DNA of 64,000 nucleotides. Source: Paraflavitalea sp966211765 (lineage in GTDB: Bacteria; Bacteroidota; Bacteroidia; Chitinophagales; Chitinophagaceae). Below, in pieces: positions 1-8,630 of this stretch (its first letter is position 1; each line of letters begins with the position of its first letter). The stretch spans positions 23,227 through 87,226 of the forward strand of contig CBIHOV010000036.1 in assembly GCA_966211765.1 (NCBI GenBank). The letters run 5' to 3'. Made by a program: the position numbers and the translations under genes. The notes under the pieces were generated by a model. It did no database searches. It was not told the origin of the DNA and saw nothing but the letters and a program-made list of their open reading frames with translations.

Positions 1-2
1 AA

Positions 3-53
3 TCCGGCAAGGGTATGAGCGATAATCTTGGGATATTCGTATTGATTGAATAA
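3..53 (+). CDS. C-terminal end of an upstream gene (partial, uncertain)
   Basis: A plus-strand frame is open from the window edge and reads SGKGMSDNLGIFVLIE before a TAA stop at 51-53. It ends 18 bases before the ATG of the ThuA fusion gene, so it may be the tail of a preceding gene of the same operon. Sixteen residues are too few to identify a family, and an open frame of this length can occur by chance. Confidence 0.3.
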   Translation, partial: SGKGMSDNLGIFVLIE

Positions 54-71
54 CGAACCCAATTGATTGCC

Positions 72-3000
72 ATGCGCCGGAAAATTAACCTCGTCTTTTT
101 TATACCACTCTTGTGCTCTTTCCTGTTGATCAGTGCCGATACGGTAAGAAAGGCCGCCACCCCCAGGCGCCTGGAGATACTCCTGCTGGGCCACAAGAGC
201 AAACACCATGATTCTGAAAAGCTGGCTGATATCCTCACCAAGGAATACTTTAAAGTTGGTATTAATATATCTTATTCCACCAATCCCAATGACCTCAACG
301 AGGCGCTGCTGCAACAGTATGATGGCCTTATTGTATATGCTAACTACGATACCATCAGCAAAGCCCAGGAAAAGGCCTTGCTGAACTTTGTACGCAGCGG
401 TAAAGGGTTTATTCCCCTCCACTCTGCTTCTTTTTGTTTCCGTAATTCACCCGAAGTAGTGGAAATGATCGGCGGGCAATTCAAAAGCCACAAGTACGAT
501 TCCTTCCCATCGGTGATCATCAAACCGGAACACCCGGTGATGAAAGATGTGGCTTCCTTTGTAACGCGTGATGAAACCTATGTGCACGACAAGATCAGCA
601 AAAATATAGAAGTGATCTCCGAAAGGGTGGAAGGCGCCCACCATGAGCCCTATACCTGGGTGCGGCCTTATGGCAATGGCCGGGTATTTTATACGGCCTA
701 TGGCCATGATGAGGTGACCTTCAACAATCCCGGCTTTTTATCATTGGTAAAGAATGGTATTCTCTGGGCAGTAAGCGATGAAGCAAGGGCCAGCCTGGCA
801 GCTTACAAACTGGCAGACCCCACTTACTATGATGGCCCTGTACCCAATTATGAAAAGCGCGACCCGGCACCGAAAGTACAGGCATCCTTAACGCCGGAAC
901 AATCCATGTCGCTAATACAGGTGCCGGTAGGATTTGGCTTGCAGTTATTTGCCGCCGAGCCTGATGTAGTGAATCCTATTTACATGAACTGGGATGAGCG
1001 CGGACGCTTGTGGGTGATCGAAACAGTGGACTATCCCAATGAGATCAAAGACGACGATAAAGGCGATGACCGCATTAAGATACTGGAAGACACGGATGGG
1101 GATGGCAAGGCGGACAAGTTTACCATTTTTGCCGACAAGCTCAACATCCCTACCAGCTTCACCTTTGTAAATGGCGGTATCGTGGTGAGTATGGCGCCTT
1201 CTTTCCTGTTCCTGAAAGATACCAATGGCGATGACAAAGCCGATATCAGGCAACCGCTCTTAACGGGCTGGGGCAAGAGTGATACCCATGCACAGGCATC
1301 CAATCTGCGCTATGGCCTCGACAATATGATCTGGGGCGTAGTTGGCTATTCGGGTTATTACAATGGTAAAAAGGGAAAAGACTCCCTGCGCTTTGGCCAG
1401 GGCGTATACCGCTTTAGGCCGGAGGGTAAGAACCTCGAATACCTTTCTTCCACCAGCAACAATACCTGGGGCCTCGGTTTCTCAGAAGAGTTTGATGTAT
1501 TTATTTCTACCGCCAATAATACGCATAGTGGTTTCCTGGGCATGCCCAAACGTTATTTCGACAAAGCAAATATCCGGGAAAGCGGCGTAGAAAAGATCGA
1601 TGGACACTATGCTATACACGTAGCTACCAAGAACCTGCGCCAGGTGGATGTGCATGGCGGTTTCACCGCTGCAGCCGGACATAGCCTCTACACGGCCCGC
1701 AATTTTCCTAAGGAATATTGGAACAAAGTAGCTTTTGTAACGGAGCCTACCGGCCGTTTGATCCACAAACATGTATTGCAACAGTCTGGTTCCGGTTTTA
1801 AAGAAGACGGCGATGGCTGGAATATGCTGGTGAGCGCGGATGAATGGGCTGCTCCCATCCAGGCTGAAGTAGGTCCGGATGGTGCGTTGTGGGTAACAGA
1901 CTGGTACGACTTTATTATTCAGCACAATCCCACGCCTTCGCCTGACCGGGGTGGCTACAAAGCGGAGACGGGCCAGGGTAATGCCTATGTGAATCCTTTG
2001 CGGGATCATGAGCGTGGGCGCATTTACCGGGTCTACAACAAAAGCAACGATCAAAAGAACAATACCAGGCTCGATAAGAAAGAGGTGACAGGGTTGGTGA
2101 CAGCCTTGTCCAACGACAATATGTTCTGGCGTACTACCGCACAAAGGCTGCTGGTAGAAGGCGGCAATAAAACGGTATTGCCGGCCCTGTACAAACTGGT
2201 GCAGGACCAGCAACTGGATGGCGCGGGCATCAATGCGCCGGCCGTGCATGCGCTGTGGACGATGAAGGGATTGAAAGCACTGGATGGCACCAATGCAGCA
2301 GCCCTTGCAATAGCCACTAAGGCTTTACATCATCCTGCCGCCGGCGTACGCAAAGCAGCCATTGAAGTGCTGCCTAAAACGCCCGCTACTTTTCTTGCCA
2401 TGCAACAGGCCAATGTTTTTGAGGATAAAGATATGCGGGTGCGCCTGGCAGCGGTATTGGCCACTACGGAGATGAAATCATCAGCCGCTATTGGCAATGT
2501 ATTGGTAGGTATGGCAGAAAAAGAAGAGAACGTATCGGATACCTGGCTGCGACACGCGCTCACCATCGCCAGCAAGCTGAACGAGGAAACTTTCCGGGCA
2601 GCATTCCGGAAAAGAGGACTGAATGAAAATCCGGCATTGATAGAAGCTTCTATTGCGCAGCGCCTGGCTTTTGGATCCAGGCTCAACAGCATTCCGTTGA
2701 GAAGAGGTTTTGGCAGGCAGCAACAAGGCGATGCATTGGAACCTGAAATAGCCAACAAAGAGATCTTACTGGCGGGTGATATAGAACGTATGACTGCCCG
2801 TCCGGGTGCGCCTGCCACACCAGCCAATGCACCGGCCGGCTTTAGCGGTATGGTAGCTGCACAGGGCAATGGCGCCAACGGTTATGGCCTGTATATGCTC
2901 AACAACAAAATGTATTTCCAGGTGAACCAGAACGGAAAATCGTTCCAGGCAGTGACGCCCAATGAACTGCCCGCCAAGTTCAGTTTTAAAGCGGGACTTC

Positions 3001-3626
3001 AAAAGAGTGGTGCTATGCGCTTGTTCATCAACGACAAGGAAGTGGCTACAATGAAGACGCCCGGCTTGTTTAAGAAAGAATTGGAAGTGCCTGTCAGAAT
3101 AGGATTTGATAACCGCAAGGGAGATGACAGGATCACGGAATACCCGGATACCAGTTTCTTCCTGCGTGCCAACCTGAGCAATGGCAAACTGGAAACACTG
3201 GCCGGTACGAATGCAGCCACTGCTGCGGTTGTTGCCACCGGCAAAATTGACCGTACCATTGTGATCAAGGTGTTGAAAGATGTAATGAAGTATGATCAGC
3301 AGCTCATTACGGTGAAAGCAGGTATTACGGTGCAGATCGTGTTGCAAAACCCCGACTTCATGCAGCACAACCTGCTTATCCTTAAACCGGGCACCAGCGA
3401 TAAGGTGGGTGCTGCGGCAGATAAGCTCGCAATGGACCCCAATGGCGCCAAGCGGCAATATATACCGAAGATGCCGGAGGTATTGTTGTCGACCCCGCTG
3501 ATCAATCCCGGAGGAAAATATACGGTGACCTTTAAAGTACCTGATACACCGGGCGAATATCCCTATATCTGTACTTTCCCGGGACACTGGCGCATTATGA
3601 ATGGTGTATTGCGCGTGGTAAAATAA
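72..3626 (+). CDS. Secreted ThuA / membrane-bound-dehydrogenase-type propeller / HEAT / cupredoxin fusion
   Basis: Large exported protein of 1184 aa. The ATG at 72 is preferred over the TTG at 63 because MRRKINLVFF starts a normal signal peptide (basic residues, hydrophobic stretch to about residue 22). Residues about 30-240 are a ThuA (trehalose-utilisation) domain, about 275-660 a beta-propeller of the PVC-type membrane-bound dehydrogenase family with Ca-binding-like DTDGDGKAD and DTNGDDKAD loops, about 690-880 HEAT-like helical repeats, and about 1065-1184 a blue-copper domain with ligands in QHNLL, ICTFPGHW and IMNG. Many relatives end in a cytochrome c domain; no CxxCH is present here, so the copper domain probably takes the electrons. 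It leads an operon with a transporter, epimerase and Gfo/Idh enzyme, suggesting periplasmic sugar oxidation. The substrate is not deducible. Confidence 0.85.
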   Translation: MRRKINLVFFIPLLCSFLLISADTVRKAATPRRLEILLLGHKSKHHDSEKLADILTKEYFKVGINISYSTNPNDLNEALLQQYDGLIVYANYDTISKAQEKALLNFVRSGKGFIPLHSASFCFRNSPEVVEMIGGQFKSHKYDSFPSVIIKPEHPVMKDVASFVTRDETYVHDKISKNIEVISERVEGAHHEPYTWVRPYGNGRVFYTAYGHDEVTFNNPGFLSLVKNGILWAVSDEARASLAAYKLADPTYYDGPVPNYEKRDPAPKVQASLTPEQSMSLIQVPVGFGLQLFAAEPDVVNPIYMNWDERGRLWVIETVDYPNEIKDDDKGDDRIKILEDTDGDGKADKFTIFADKLNIPTSFTFVNGGIVVSMAPSFLFLKDTNGDDKADIRQPLLTGWGKSDTHAQASNLRYGLDNMIWGVVGYSGYYNGKKGKDSLRFGQGVYRFRPEGKNLEYLSSTSNNTWGLGFSEEFDVFISTANNTHSGFLGMPKRYFDKANIRESGVEKIDGHYAIHVATKNLRQVDVHGGFTAAAGHSLYTARNFPKEYWNKVAFVTEPTGRLIHKHVLQQSGSGFKEDGDGWNMLVSADEWAAPIQAEVGPDGALWVTDWYDFIIQHNPTPSPDRGGYKAETGQGNAYVNPLRDHERGRIYRVYNKSNDQKNNTRLDKKEVTGLVTALSNDNMFWRTTAQRLLVEGGNKTVLPALYKLVQDQQLDGAGINAPAVHALWTMKGLKALDGTNAAALAIATKALHHPAAGVRKAAIEVLPKTPATFLAMQQANVFEDKDMRVRLAAVLATTEMKSSAAIGNVLVGMAEKEENVSDTWLRHALTIASKLNEETFRAAFRKRGLNENPALIEASIAQRLAFGSRLNSIPLRRGFGRQQQGDALEPEIANKEILLAGDIERMTARPGAPATPANAPAGFSGMVAAQGNGANGYGLYMLNNKMYFQVNQNGKSFQAVTPNELPAKFSFKAGLQKSGAMRLFINDKEVATMKTPGLFKKELEVPVRIGFDNRKGDDRITEYPDTSFFLRANLSNGKLETLAGTNAATAAVVATGKIDRTIVIKVLKDVMKYDQQLITVKAGITVQIVLQNPDFMQHNLLILKPGTSDKVGAAADKLAMDPNGAKRQYIPKMPEVLLSTPLINPGGKYTVTFKVPDTPGEYPYICTFPGHWRIMNGVLRVVK

Positions 3627-3649
3627 CCTCATCCTTTAAACCAGTCAAC

Positions 3650-5194
3650 ATGCAAGCTAACGATTCGCCCAAAAGCACTCCCCACAAGGCAGACATGAAA
3701 TTGTTCTATGCCTGTTTTGTAGCGCTTGTCACCACTTCCTTTGGTTTTATATTAAGAGCTATCTCTTTACCCGAATGGGGCACCACCTTCAACCTTACAC
3801 AGACACAACTGGGTGAAATAGCGGGTGTGGGCCTATGGCCCTTTGCCATCAGCATTGTATTGTTTAGTCTCATCATTGATAAGATAGGCTATAAGACGGC
3901 CATGATCTTTGCTTTTCTCTGTCATGTTACTTCGGCCATACTTACCATTTTTGCTACGGGGTATTGGATGTTGTACATCGGTACTTTCATAGTGGCCCTG
4001 GGCAATGGTACGGTAGAAGCGGTGGTAAACCCGGTGGTAGCCACCATGTTTCCCCGGCAGAAAACAAAATGGCTCAACATACTGCATGCAGCCTGGCCCG
4101 GCGGATTGGTATTGGGCGGCATCATCGCTTTATTGATGGGCCCTGGCACAGCCTGGGAATATAAAATAGCATTGATCTTATTGCCTACACTGGCTTATGG
4201 GGTGATGATGCTTGCCCGCAGGTTCCCGCTCAATGAAAGGGTGCAGGCAGGTGTATCTTATAAAGAAATGCTGCAGGAAGTAGGAGCTATTGGCGCGTTG
4301 ATCATTGTGGCGCTGATCGTATTCCAGCTGGGAGCAGTATTTGCCTGGCCTACGGCACTTAATATTTCTCTCATCCTGATCGTTACGGTGCTATTCGGTT
4401 TGTATACGCGCAGTCTGGGTCAACCCTTATTCATCATCCTATTGCTGATCATGATCCCGCTGGCCACTACTGAGCTGGGCACGGATAGCTGGATCACGGA
4501 CCTGATGGCGCCTGCCATGACAGCCATCGGACTACAGGCAGGCTGGGTACTGGTGTACACGTCGGCCATCATGTTTGTGCTGCGCTTCTTTGCCGGCCCC
4601 ATCGTTCATAAAGTTTCGCCGCTGGGTTTGCTGGCCATCTGTTCGGCCATTGCGGCCGGGGGATTGTATATGTTGTCTTTCTCCAATGGCGTGATGATAC
4701 TGGTAGCTGCCACGGTATATGGCCTGGGCAAAACTTTCTTCTGGCCCACCATGCTGGGCCTGGTAGCAGAGCGATTTCCCAAGGGAGGGGCGCTTACGCT
4801 GAACATTACGGGCGGCCTGGGTATGATCGCTGCCGGTGTGATCGGCGCCGGTATTCTCGGCTTTATCCAGGACAAATCGGTGGATACAAAGATCCAGGCT
4901 TATGACCAGACGCATCATACCAGTATTCACAGCACTTATGTAACAGAAAACAAAACCAGTTTCTTTGGTGATTACCAGGCGCTGGACCAAAACAAACTGG
5001 CACAGGCCAATGCGCAGGAACTGGAAACGGTGACCACCATCCGTGATGGCGCTAAAAAAGATGCCCTCCGGTACATTGTGGCCTTCCCCTTGTTCATGCT
5101 GCTTTGTTATGGCTTGCTGATTTTGTATTTCCGCTCAAAGGGCGGCTATAAGGCAGTAATGCTACAGGAACAAGCGGCGATGGAACGAGCTTAA
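3650..5194 (+). CDS. MFS transporter, probably sugar-type
   Basis: Polytopic inner-membrane protein of 514 aa with about twelve hydrophobic segments, including stretches around FYACFVALVTTSFGFIL near the N-terminus and FPLFMLLCYGLLILYF near the C-terminus. A non-membrane insert of about 65 residues, roughly 410-475, precedes the last segment. Fold and length fit the major facilitator superfamily. It starts 23 bases after the ThuA fusion and is followed by a ketose epimerase and a Gfo/Idh oxidoreductase, so it most likely imports the sugar or keto-sugar that the operon processes. Substrate, coupling ion and direction cannot be read from the sequence. Confidence 0.85.
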   Translation: MQANDSPKSTPHKADMKLFYACFVALVTTSFGFILRAISLPEWGTTFNLTQTQLGEIAGVGLWPFAISIVLFSLIIDKIGYKTAMIFAFLCHVTSAILTIFATGYWMLYIGTFIVALGNGTVEAVVNPVVATMFPRQKTKWLNILHAAWPGGLVLGGIIALLMGPGTAWEYKIALILLPTLAYGVMMLARRFPLNERVQAGVSYKEMLQEVGAIGALIIVALIVFQLGAVFAWPTALNISLILIVTVLFGLYTRSLGQPLFIILLLIMIPLATTELGTDSWITDLMAPAMTAIGLQAGWVLVYTSAIMFVLRFFAGPIVHKVSPLGLLAICSAIAAGGLYMLSFSNGVMILVAATVYGLGKTFFWPTMLGLVAERFPKGGALTLNITGGLGMIAAGVIGAGILGFIQDKSVDTKIQAYDQTHHTSIHSTYVTENKTSFFGDYQALDQNKLAQANAQELETVTTIRDGAKKDALRYIVAFPLFMLLCYGLLILYFRSKGGYKAVMLQEQAAMERA

Positions 5195-5205
5195 TGCTGT
5201 AAACA

Positions 5206-5274
5206 AGCTACGAGCCACGAGCCACGAGCTGCGAGCTATCGAAGCAAACACATTGCCGACTGCCGATTGCCGAC
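5206..5274. repeat. Two short tandem-repeat blocks in the MFS-epimerase gap
   Basis: In the 132-base gap between transporter and epimerase, 5206-5237 holds imperfect copies of a CGAGC(C/T)(A/G) unit (CTACGAGCCACGAGCCACGA and onward) and 5254-5274 holds three copies of TGCCGA(C/T). Similar low-complexity intergenic repeats occur in Bacteroidota genomes. No function is assigned. They sit inside an apparent operon, so they would be transcribed. Confidence 0.6.
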
Positions 5275-5326
5275 AACCCCTTCTTAATATAACGTACCAA
5301 CAAAAGAAACATATTAACCTAAGAAC

Positions 5327-6190
5327 ATGGCTTTAGATATTAAGTACGGCGTAAGCACCTGGCTGTGGACCTCACCTTTTAGCACGGCTTCTATCCCGGT
5401 ATTGTTTCCGAAGATCGCAGCCATGGGATTTGAGGTGGTGGAGATCGCAGTAGAAGACCCTTCGCTCATTGATATACTGGCGGTGAAAAAGGCTATGAAG
5501 GAGTACAACCTGCAAGTGAATATTTGCGGAGCCTTCGGTCCTTCCCGCGACCTGACACATGAAGACCCGGCGGTGCACAAAAACTGCCTGGATTATATTG
5601 AAGCCTGTCTCGATCATTGTGCGGCTGTGGGCACTGGTTTCTTTGGCGGACCCATGTATTCTGCCGTAGGTAAAGCGCGCATGGTATCGCCGGAACAACG
5701 GAAAACAGAGTGGGCCAGGGCAGTAAGCAATCTGCGTATTGTGTGTGATATGGCAGCTGCGCGGGGATTGCAGATCGCACTGGAGCCTTTGAACCGCTTT
5801 GAATCGGACCTGATCAATACGGCAGCAGATGTATTGCGGTTGGTGAAGGATATCAATCACCCTGCCGCCAAGGTGATGCTGGATGGCTTCCACATGAGTA
5901 TTGAAGAAAAGGATGTGGCGCAGGCCATCATTGCCTGCGGCAGCGACCTGATCCATTTGCAGGTATCAGAAAATTACCGCGGTACACCAGGCACGGGGCA
6001 AACACCCTGGGCATCCTATAAGCAAGGACTGGAAGCCATCAACTATAAGGGTGTGGTAACCATTGAAAGTTTTACGCCGGATAACAAGGAGCTGGCCGGC
6101 GCTGTATGCTTCTGGCATCCCATGGCGGAAAGTCAGGATGGTTTTGCCACAGAAGGATTACAGTTTCTAAAAAGCTGGGCAGGAAAATAA
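5327..6190 (+). CDS. Sugar phosphate isomerase/epimerase, D-tagatose 3-epimerase type
   Basis: TIM-barrel enzyme of 287 aa. Family motifs are clear: LEPLNRFES (Glu153), LDGFHMSIEE (Asp186), IHLQVSENYRGTPGTG and TIESF (Glu247). In D-tagatose/psicose 3-epimerases the metal is bound by Glu, Asp, His and Glu; here the His position appears to be Gln212, as in hydroxypyruvate isomerase-like members, which should still allow metal binding. Predicted role is interconversion of a ketose or keto-sugar at C3, or isomerisation of a related product. No signal peptide, so cytoplasmic. It is followed 21 bases later by a Gfo/Idh/MocA oxidoreductase, a common partner in keto-sugar pathways. Exact substrate unknown. 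Confidence 0.85.
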   Translation: MALDIKYGVSTWLWTSPFSTASIPVLFPKIAAMGFEVVEIAVEDPSLIDILAVKKAMKEYNLQVNICGAFGPSRDLTHEDPAVHKNCLDYIEACLDHCAAVGTGFFGGPMYSAVGKARMVSPEQRKTEWARAVSNLRIVCDMAAARGLQIALEPLNRFESDLINTAADVLRLVKDINHPAAKVMLDGFHMSIEEKDVAQAIIACGSDLIHLQVSENYRGTPGTGQTPWASYKQGLEAINYKGVVTIESFTPDNKELAGAVCFWHPMAESQDGFATEGLQFLKSWAGK

Positions 6191-6211
6191 ATACAAAACA
6201 ACACTACTAAT

Positions 6212-7342
6212 ATGCCAGGAAAGAAGATCAATATCGCTATTGTAGGATTGGGGTTTGGCGCGGAGTTCATTCCCATTTACCAACGTCATCCCAACGCCAG
6301 CTTATACGCTATCTGCCAGCGCAATGCCACTAAACTAAATGAAGTAGGAGATGCTTTTGGGGTAGAGAAAAGATATACGGATTATGATGAGTTGCTGAAA
6401 GATCCGGCCATTGATGCGGTACATATCAATACGCCAATTCCTGATCATGCAGCCCAATCGATCAAGGCCTTGAAAGCCGGCAAACATGTGGCTTGTACGG
6501 TGCCCATGGCAACCAGCGTGGAAGACTGCCGTCAAATTGTAGAGCTGGTCAAATCCACCGGCCTCACTTATATGATGATGGAGACAGTGGTGTATGCCCG
6601 TGAGTTCCTCTTCATGAAAGAGCTGTATGACAAAGGCGAACTGGGCAAGATACAGTTCCTGAAAGCGAGTCACCAGCAGGATATGGATGGATGGCCCAAC
6701 TATTGGCCGGGATTGCCGCCCATGCATTATGCCACGCATTGTGTAGGGCCTGTATTGGCCTTAACGCGGGGTGAAGCGGAATATGTATCCTGCTTTGGAT
6801 CGGGCACCATCCGGGAGGAATTGCAGGCTTATTACAACTCGCCTTTTGCAGTGGAGAGTACCCATATCAAGTTCCGCAATGCCGACCTGAGTGCGCATAT
6901 CTATCGTTCCTTGTTCGATACGGCCCGTCAATACCGGGAAAGTTTTGAAGTGTATGGTTCCCATAAATCCGTTGAGTGGCCCCTGATCGAGGGCAAACCA
7001 CTGGTGCTGCATACGGCTAAACGCCCTGAGCCGGAAATACCGGAAGAAGTGTCATCGCCGGATTATGCCCACCTGTTGCCGGAGCCTATACAGCGTTTTA
7101 CAACGGGAGGCGTGTATGATGAAGATGATCACCAGCATCTTTCCTTTACGCAGGGGGCAGGACATGGCGGTTCGCACCCGCACCTGGTGCATGAATTTGT
7201 AAGCGCCCTGGTAGATAAGCGATCTCCTTATCCCAATGCGGTACAATCGGCCAATATTACCTGTGTAGGCATATTGGCGCATGAATCGGCCCTGCAGGGC
7301 GGCAAGCAGGTATACCTGCCTGATTTCACTTTTGAGCAGTAA
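6212..7342 (+). CDS. Gfo/Idh/MocA-family NAD(P)-dependent oxidoreductase
   Basis: 376-aa protein with an N-terminal Rossmann fold (VGLGFGAEF, residues 11-19) and a C-terminal alpha/beta dimer/substrate domain. The family normally has an EKP motif after the GKHV strand; here it reads GKHVACTVPMA (residues 90-100), so the conserved lysine is replaced. That is a recognisable variant subgroup but suggests altered chemistry or cofactor handling. No signal peptide. As last gene of the four-gene sugar operon, followed by a strong terminator, it likely oxidises or reduces a hydroxyl/keto group of the sugar intermediate. Cofactor and substrate are not determined. Confidence 0.85.
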   Translation: MPGKKINIAIVGLGFGAEFIPIYQRHPNASLYAICQRNATKLNEVGDAFGVEKRYTDYDELLKDPAIDAVHINTPIPDHAAQSIKALKAGKHVACTVPMATSVEDCRQIVELVKSTGLTYMMMETVVYAREFLFMKELYDKGELGKIQFLKASHQQDMDGWPNYWPGLPPMHYATHCVGPVLALTRGEAEYVSCFGSGTIREELQAYYNSPFAVESTHIKFRNADLSAHIYRSLFDTARQYRESFEVYGSHKSVEWPLIEGKPLVLHTAKRPEPEIPEEVSSPDYAHLLPEPIQRFTTGGVYDEDDHQHLSFTQGAGHGGSHPHLVHEFVSALVDKRSPYPNAVQSANITCVGILAHESALQGGKQVYLPDFTFEQ

Positions 7343-7382
7343 TCGTAGATGGATTAATAGCAAACAGGTCTTCCCCAAATGC

Positions 7383-7408
7383 AAGACAGGGAGGGCCTGT
7401 CTTTTTTT
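7383..7408 (+). terminator. Rho-independent terminator of the sugar operon
   Basis: An 8-bp perfect stem (AAGACAGG / CCTGTCTT) with a 5-base loop is followed by a run of T to 7408. It lies 41 bases after the Gfo/Idh stop and directly abuts the stop codon of the convergent peptidase gene. Confidence 0.85.
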
Positions 7409-8441
7409 ACACTACCACGATGCCGCCGCTATTTTGATCGGGAGCAAACAACACGCGCACATTGATCTGGTATTCTCTTCCTTTTACCAGTGGTAAAGTG
7501 ATCCTGGAATTCTTGTCCGTGCCGCTATCATCATCTCCTGCCATATACTGTAATTGCTTCTTGATCTTTTCTGATAGAACCATCACAGTATCGATTTCAC
7601 CAAAAGTCTGAATGGTGTATTTCCGTGAAGCTGTTGGGATGAAGCTGAAATTTGCCTGACCGCCGGAGGCAACTCCCAGGGGAACGGACTGCAATAGTTT
7701 GAGCTTAGGAATGCTGGCCGGAACCAGGCGGGGATAAACAGACCTGACACCTGCGATATCCTGAGCAGAGAGTACACCGGGCGGAAAGATGCCGGTTGTA
7801 AATGGAGCAGGCGCCAATACAAGACCTGGTCCGAATTCATATTCCATGATCGAAGTGGGGTCCCATTTGGAACCATTCAGTCCGCTGGCAGGCAGCTTCT
7901 GCAATATGTTGGATTGAATAGTGCCGGTTGCCCAGTTATTGGGTGGACCTGAAAACTCAGCGATCACCGCATTGGTATCCCAGACAATGCCGGCAAAGGG
8001 GCTCTGGTGCTCATGCTGAAAGCCAAGTGTGTGGCCTATTTCATGCAAAGCCGTGGTTTTTCCATAGGTGGTTGTGAGGTCCCAGCCAAAATTCATCGTA
8101 GGGCTGGGTTTGGGTCTGGTCAATACATCCCTGCCTACATAGGACCAGGAGCCATCTGTTTGATCAAATCCAATCCTGACCATCGATTCATCCACAACCG
8201 TAACTTCTGTAAAGGTGAGACCAATACCCAGGCCTTTCCATTCTTTGAAAGCCAGCCTTACCACATCGCATTGCGCCTTGGCGCCGCCAAGGAACATATA
8301 TTTGATGTCGGTGCCGTTAGCCCATTTTTTGTTATTGCTTATAATGAACCCGGCTCTTCTTTCCGAAACATCGGGAGAGAAGGTTTGGATAATGGGTGGG
8401 GGTTGAGAGCAAAGCTTTTTGGTTTCGTATTTTTTTGCCAT
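7407..8441 (-). CDS. Astacin-like (M12-type metzincin) zinc metallopeptidase with C-terminal beta domain
   Basis: 344 aa. The zinc site HEIGHTLGFQHE places ligands at His133, His137 and His143 with catalytic Glu134, and a metzincin Met-turn SIMEY follows at 197-201. Residues about 235-344 form a beta-rich tail resembling pre-peptidase C-terminal domains. The N-terminus (MAKKYETKKLCSQPPP) has no hydrophobic signal sequence, which is unusual for this mostly secreted family. The next in-frame ATG would remove only poorly conserved residues. Upstream there are 189 bases to the next gene and no obvious TAnnTTTG box. Substrate unknown. Confidence 0.85.
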   Translation of the reverse strand: MAKKYETKKLCSQPPPIIQTFSPDVSERRAGFIISNNKKWANGTDIKYMFLGGAKAQCDVVRLAFKEWKGLGIGLTFTEVTVVDESMVRIGFDQTDGSWSYVGRDVLTRPKPSPTMNFGWDLTTTYGKTTALHEIGHTLGFQHEHQSPFAGIVWDTNAVIAEFSGPPNNWATGTIQSNILQKLPASGLNGSKWDPTSIMEYEFGPGLVLAPAPFTTGIFPPGVLSAQDIAGVRSVYPRLVPASIPKLKLLQSVPLGVASGGQANFSFIPTASRKYTIQTFGEIDTVMVLSEKIKKQLQYMAGDDDSGTDKNSRITLPLVKGREYQINVRVLFAPDQNSGGIVVV

Positions 8442-8630
8442 AACGTTTGGTTTAAGCAGCTTATTAATGGGGGTAAAGGTGAGTAATACCTTACACCTTC
8501 CTAAAGGTGCTTTCCACGTTTTTGAGCAGGTGTTTTAACTGTACCGGTCGCCGGAAAGCTGACCATTTGGGAATTGCCAATACTTTCCCTGTTCCGTTTT
8601 CGAGGTGGTGAGCATAGGTAAGTGTGCGGG

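Noticed and set aside
2766..3632. Long minus-strand ORFs opposite the ThuA fusion (also 1482-2249)
   Set aside because: They run antisense to well-conserved domains, have no recognisable domains, and have frequent His/Arg/Cys-rich low-quality composition typical of shadow frames.
8007..8486. Plus-strand ORF opposite the astacin gene
   Set aside because: It is antisense to the zinc-site region and start of a well-supported gene and has no recognisable domain.
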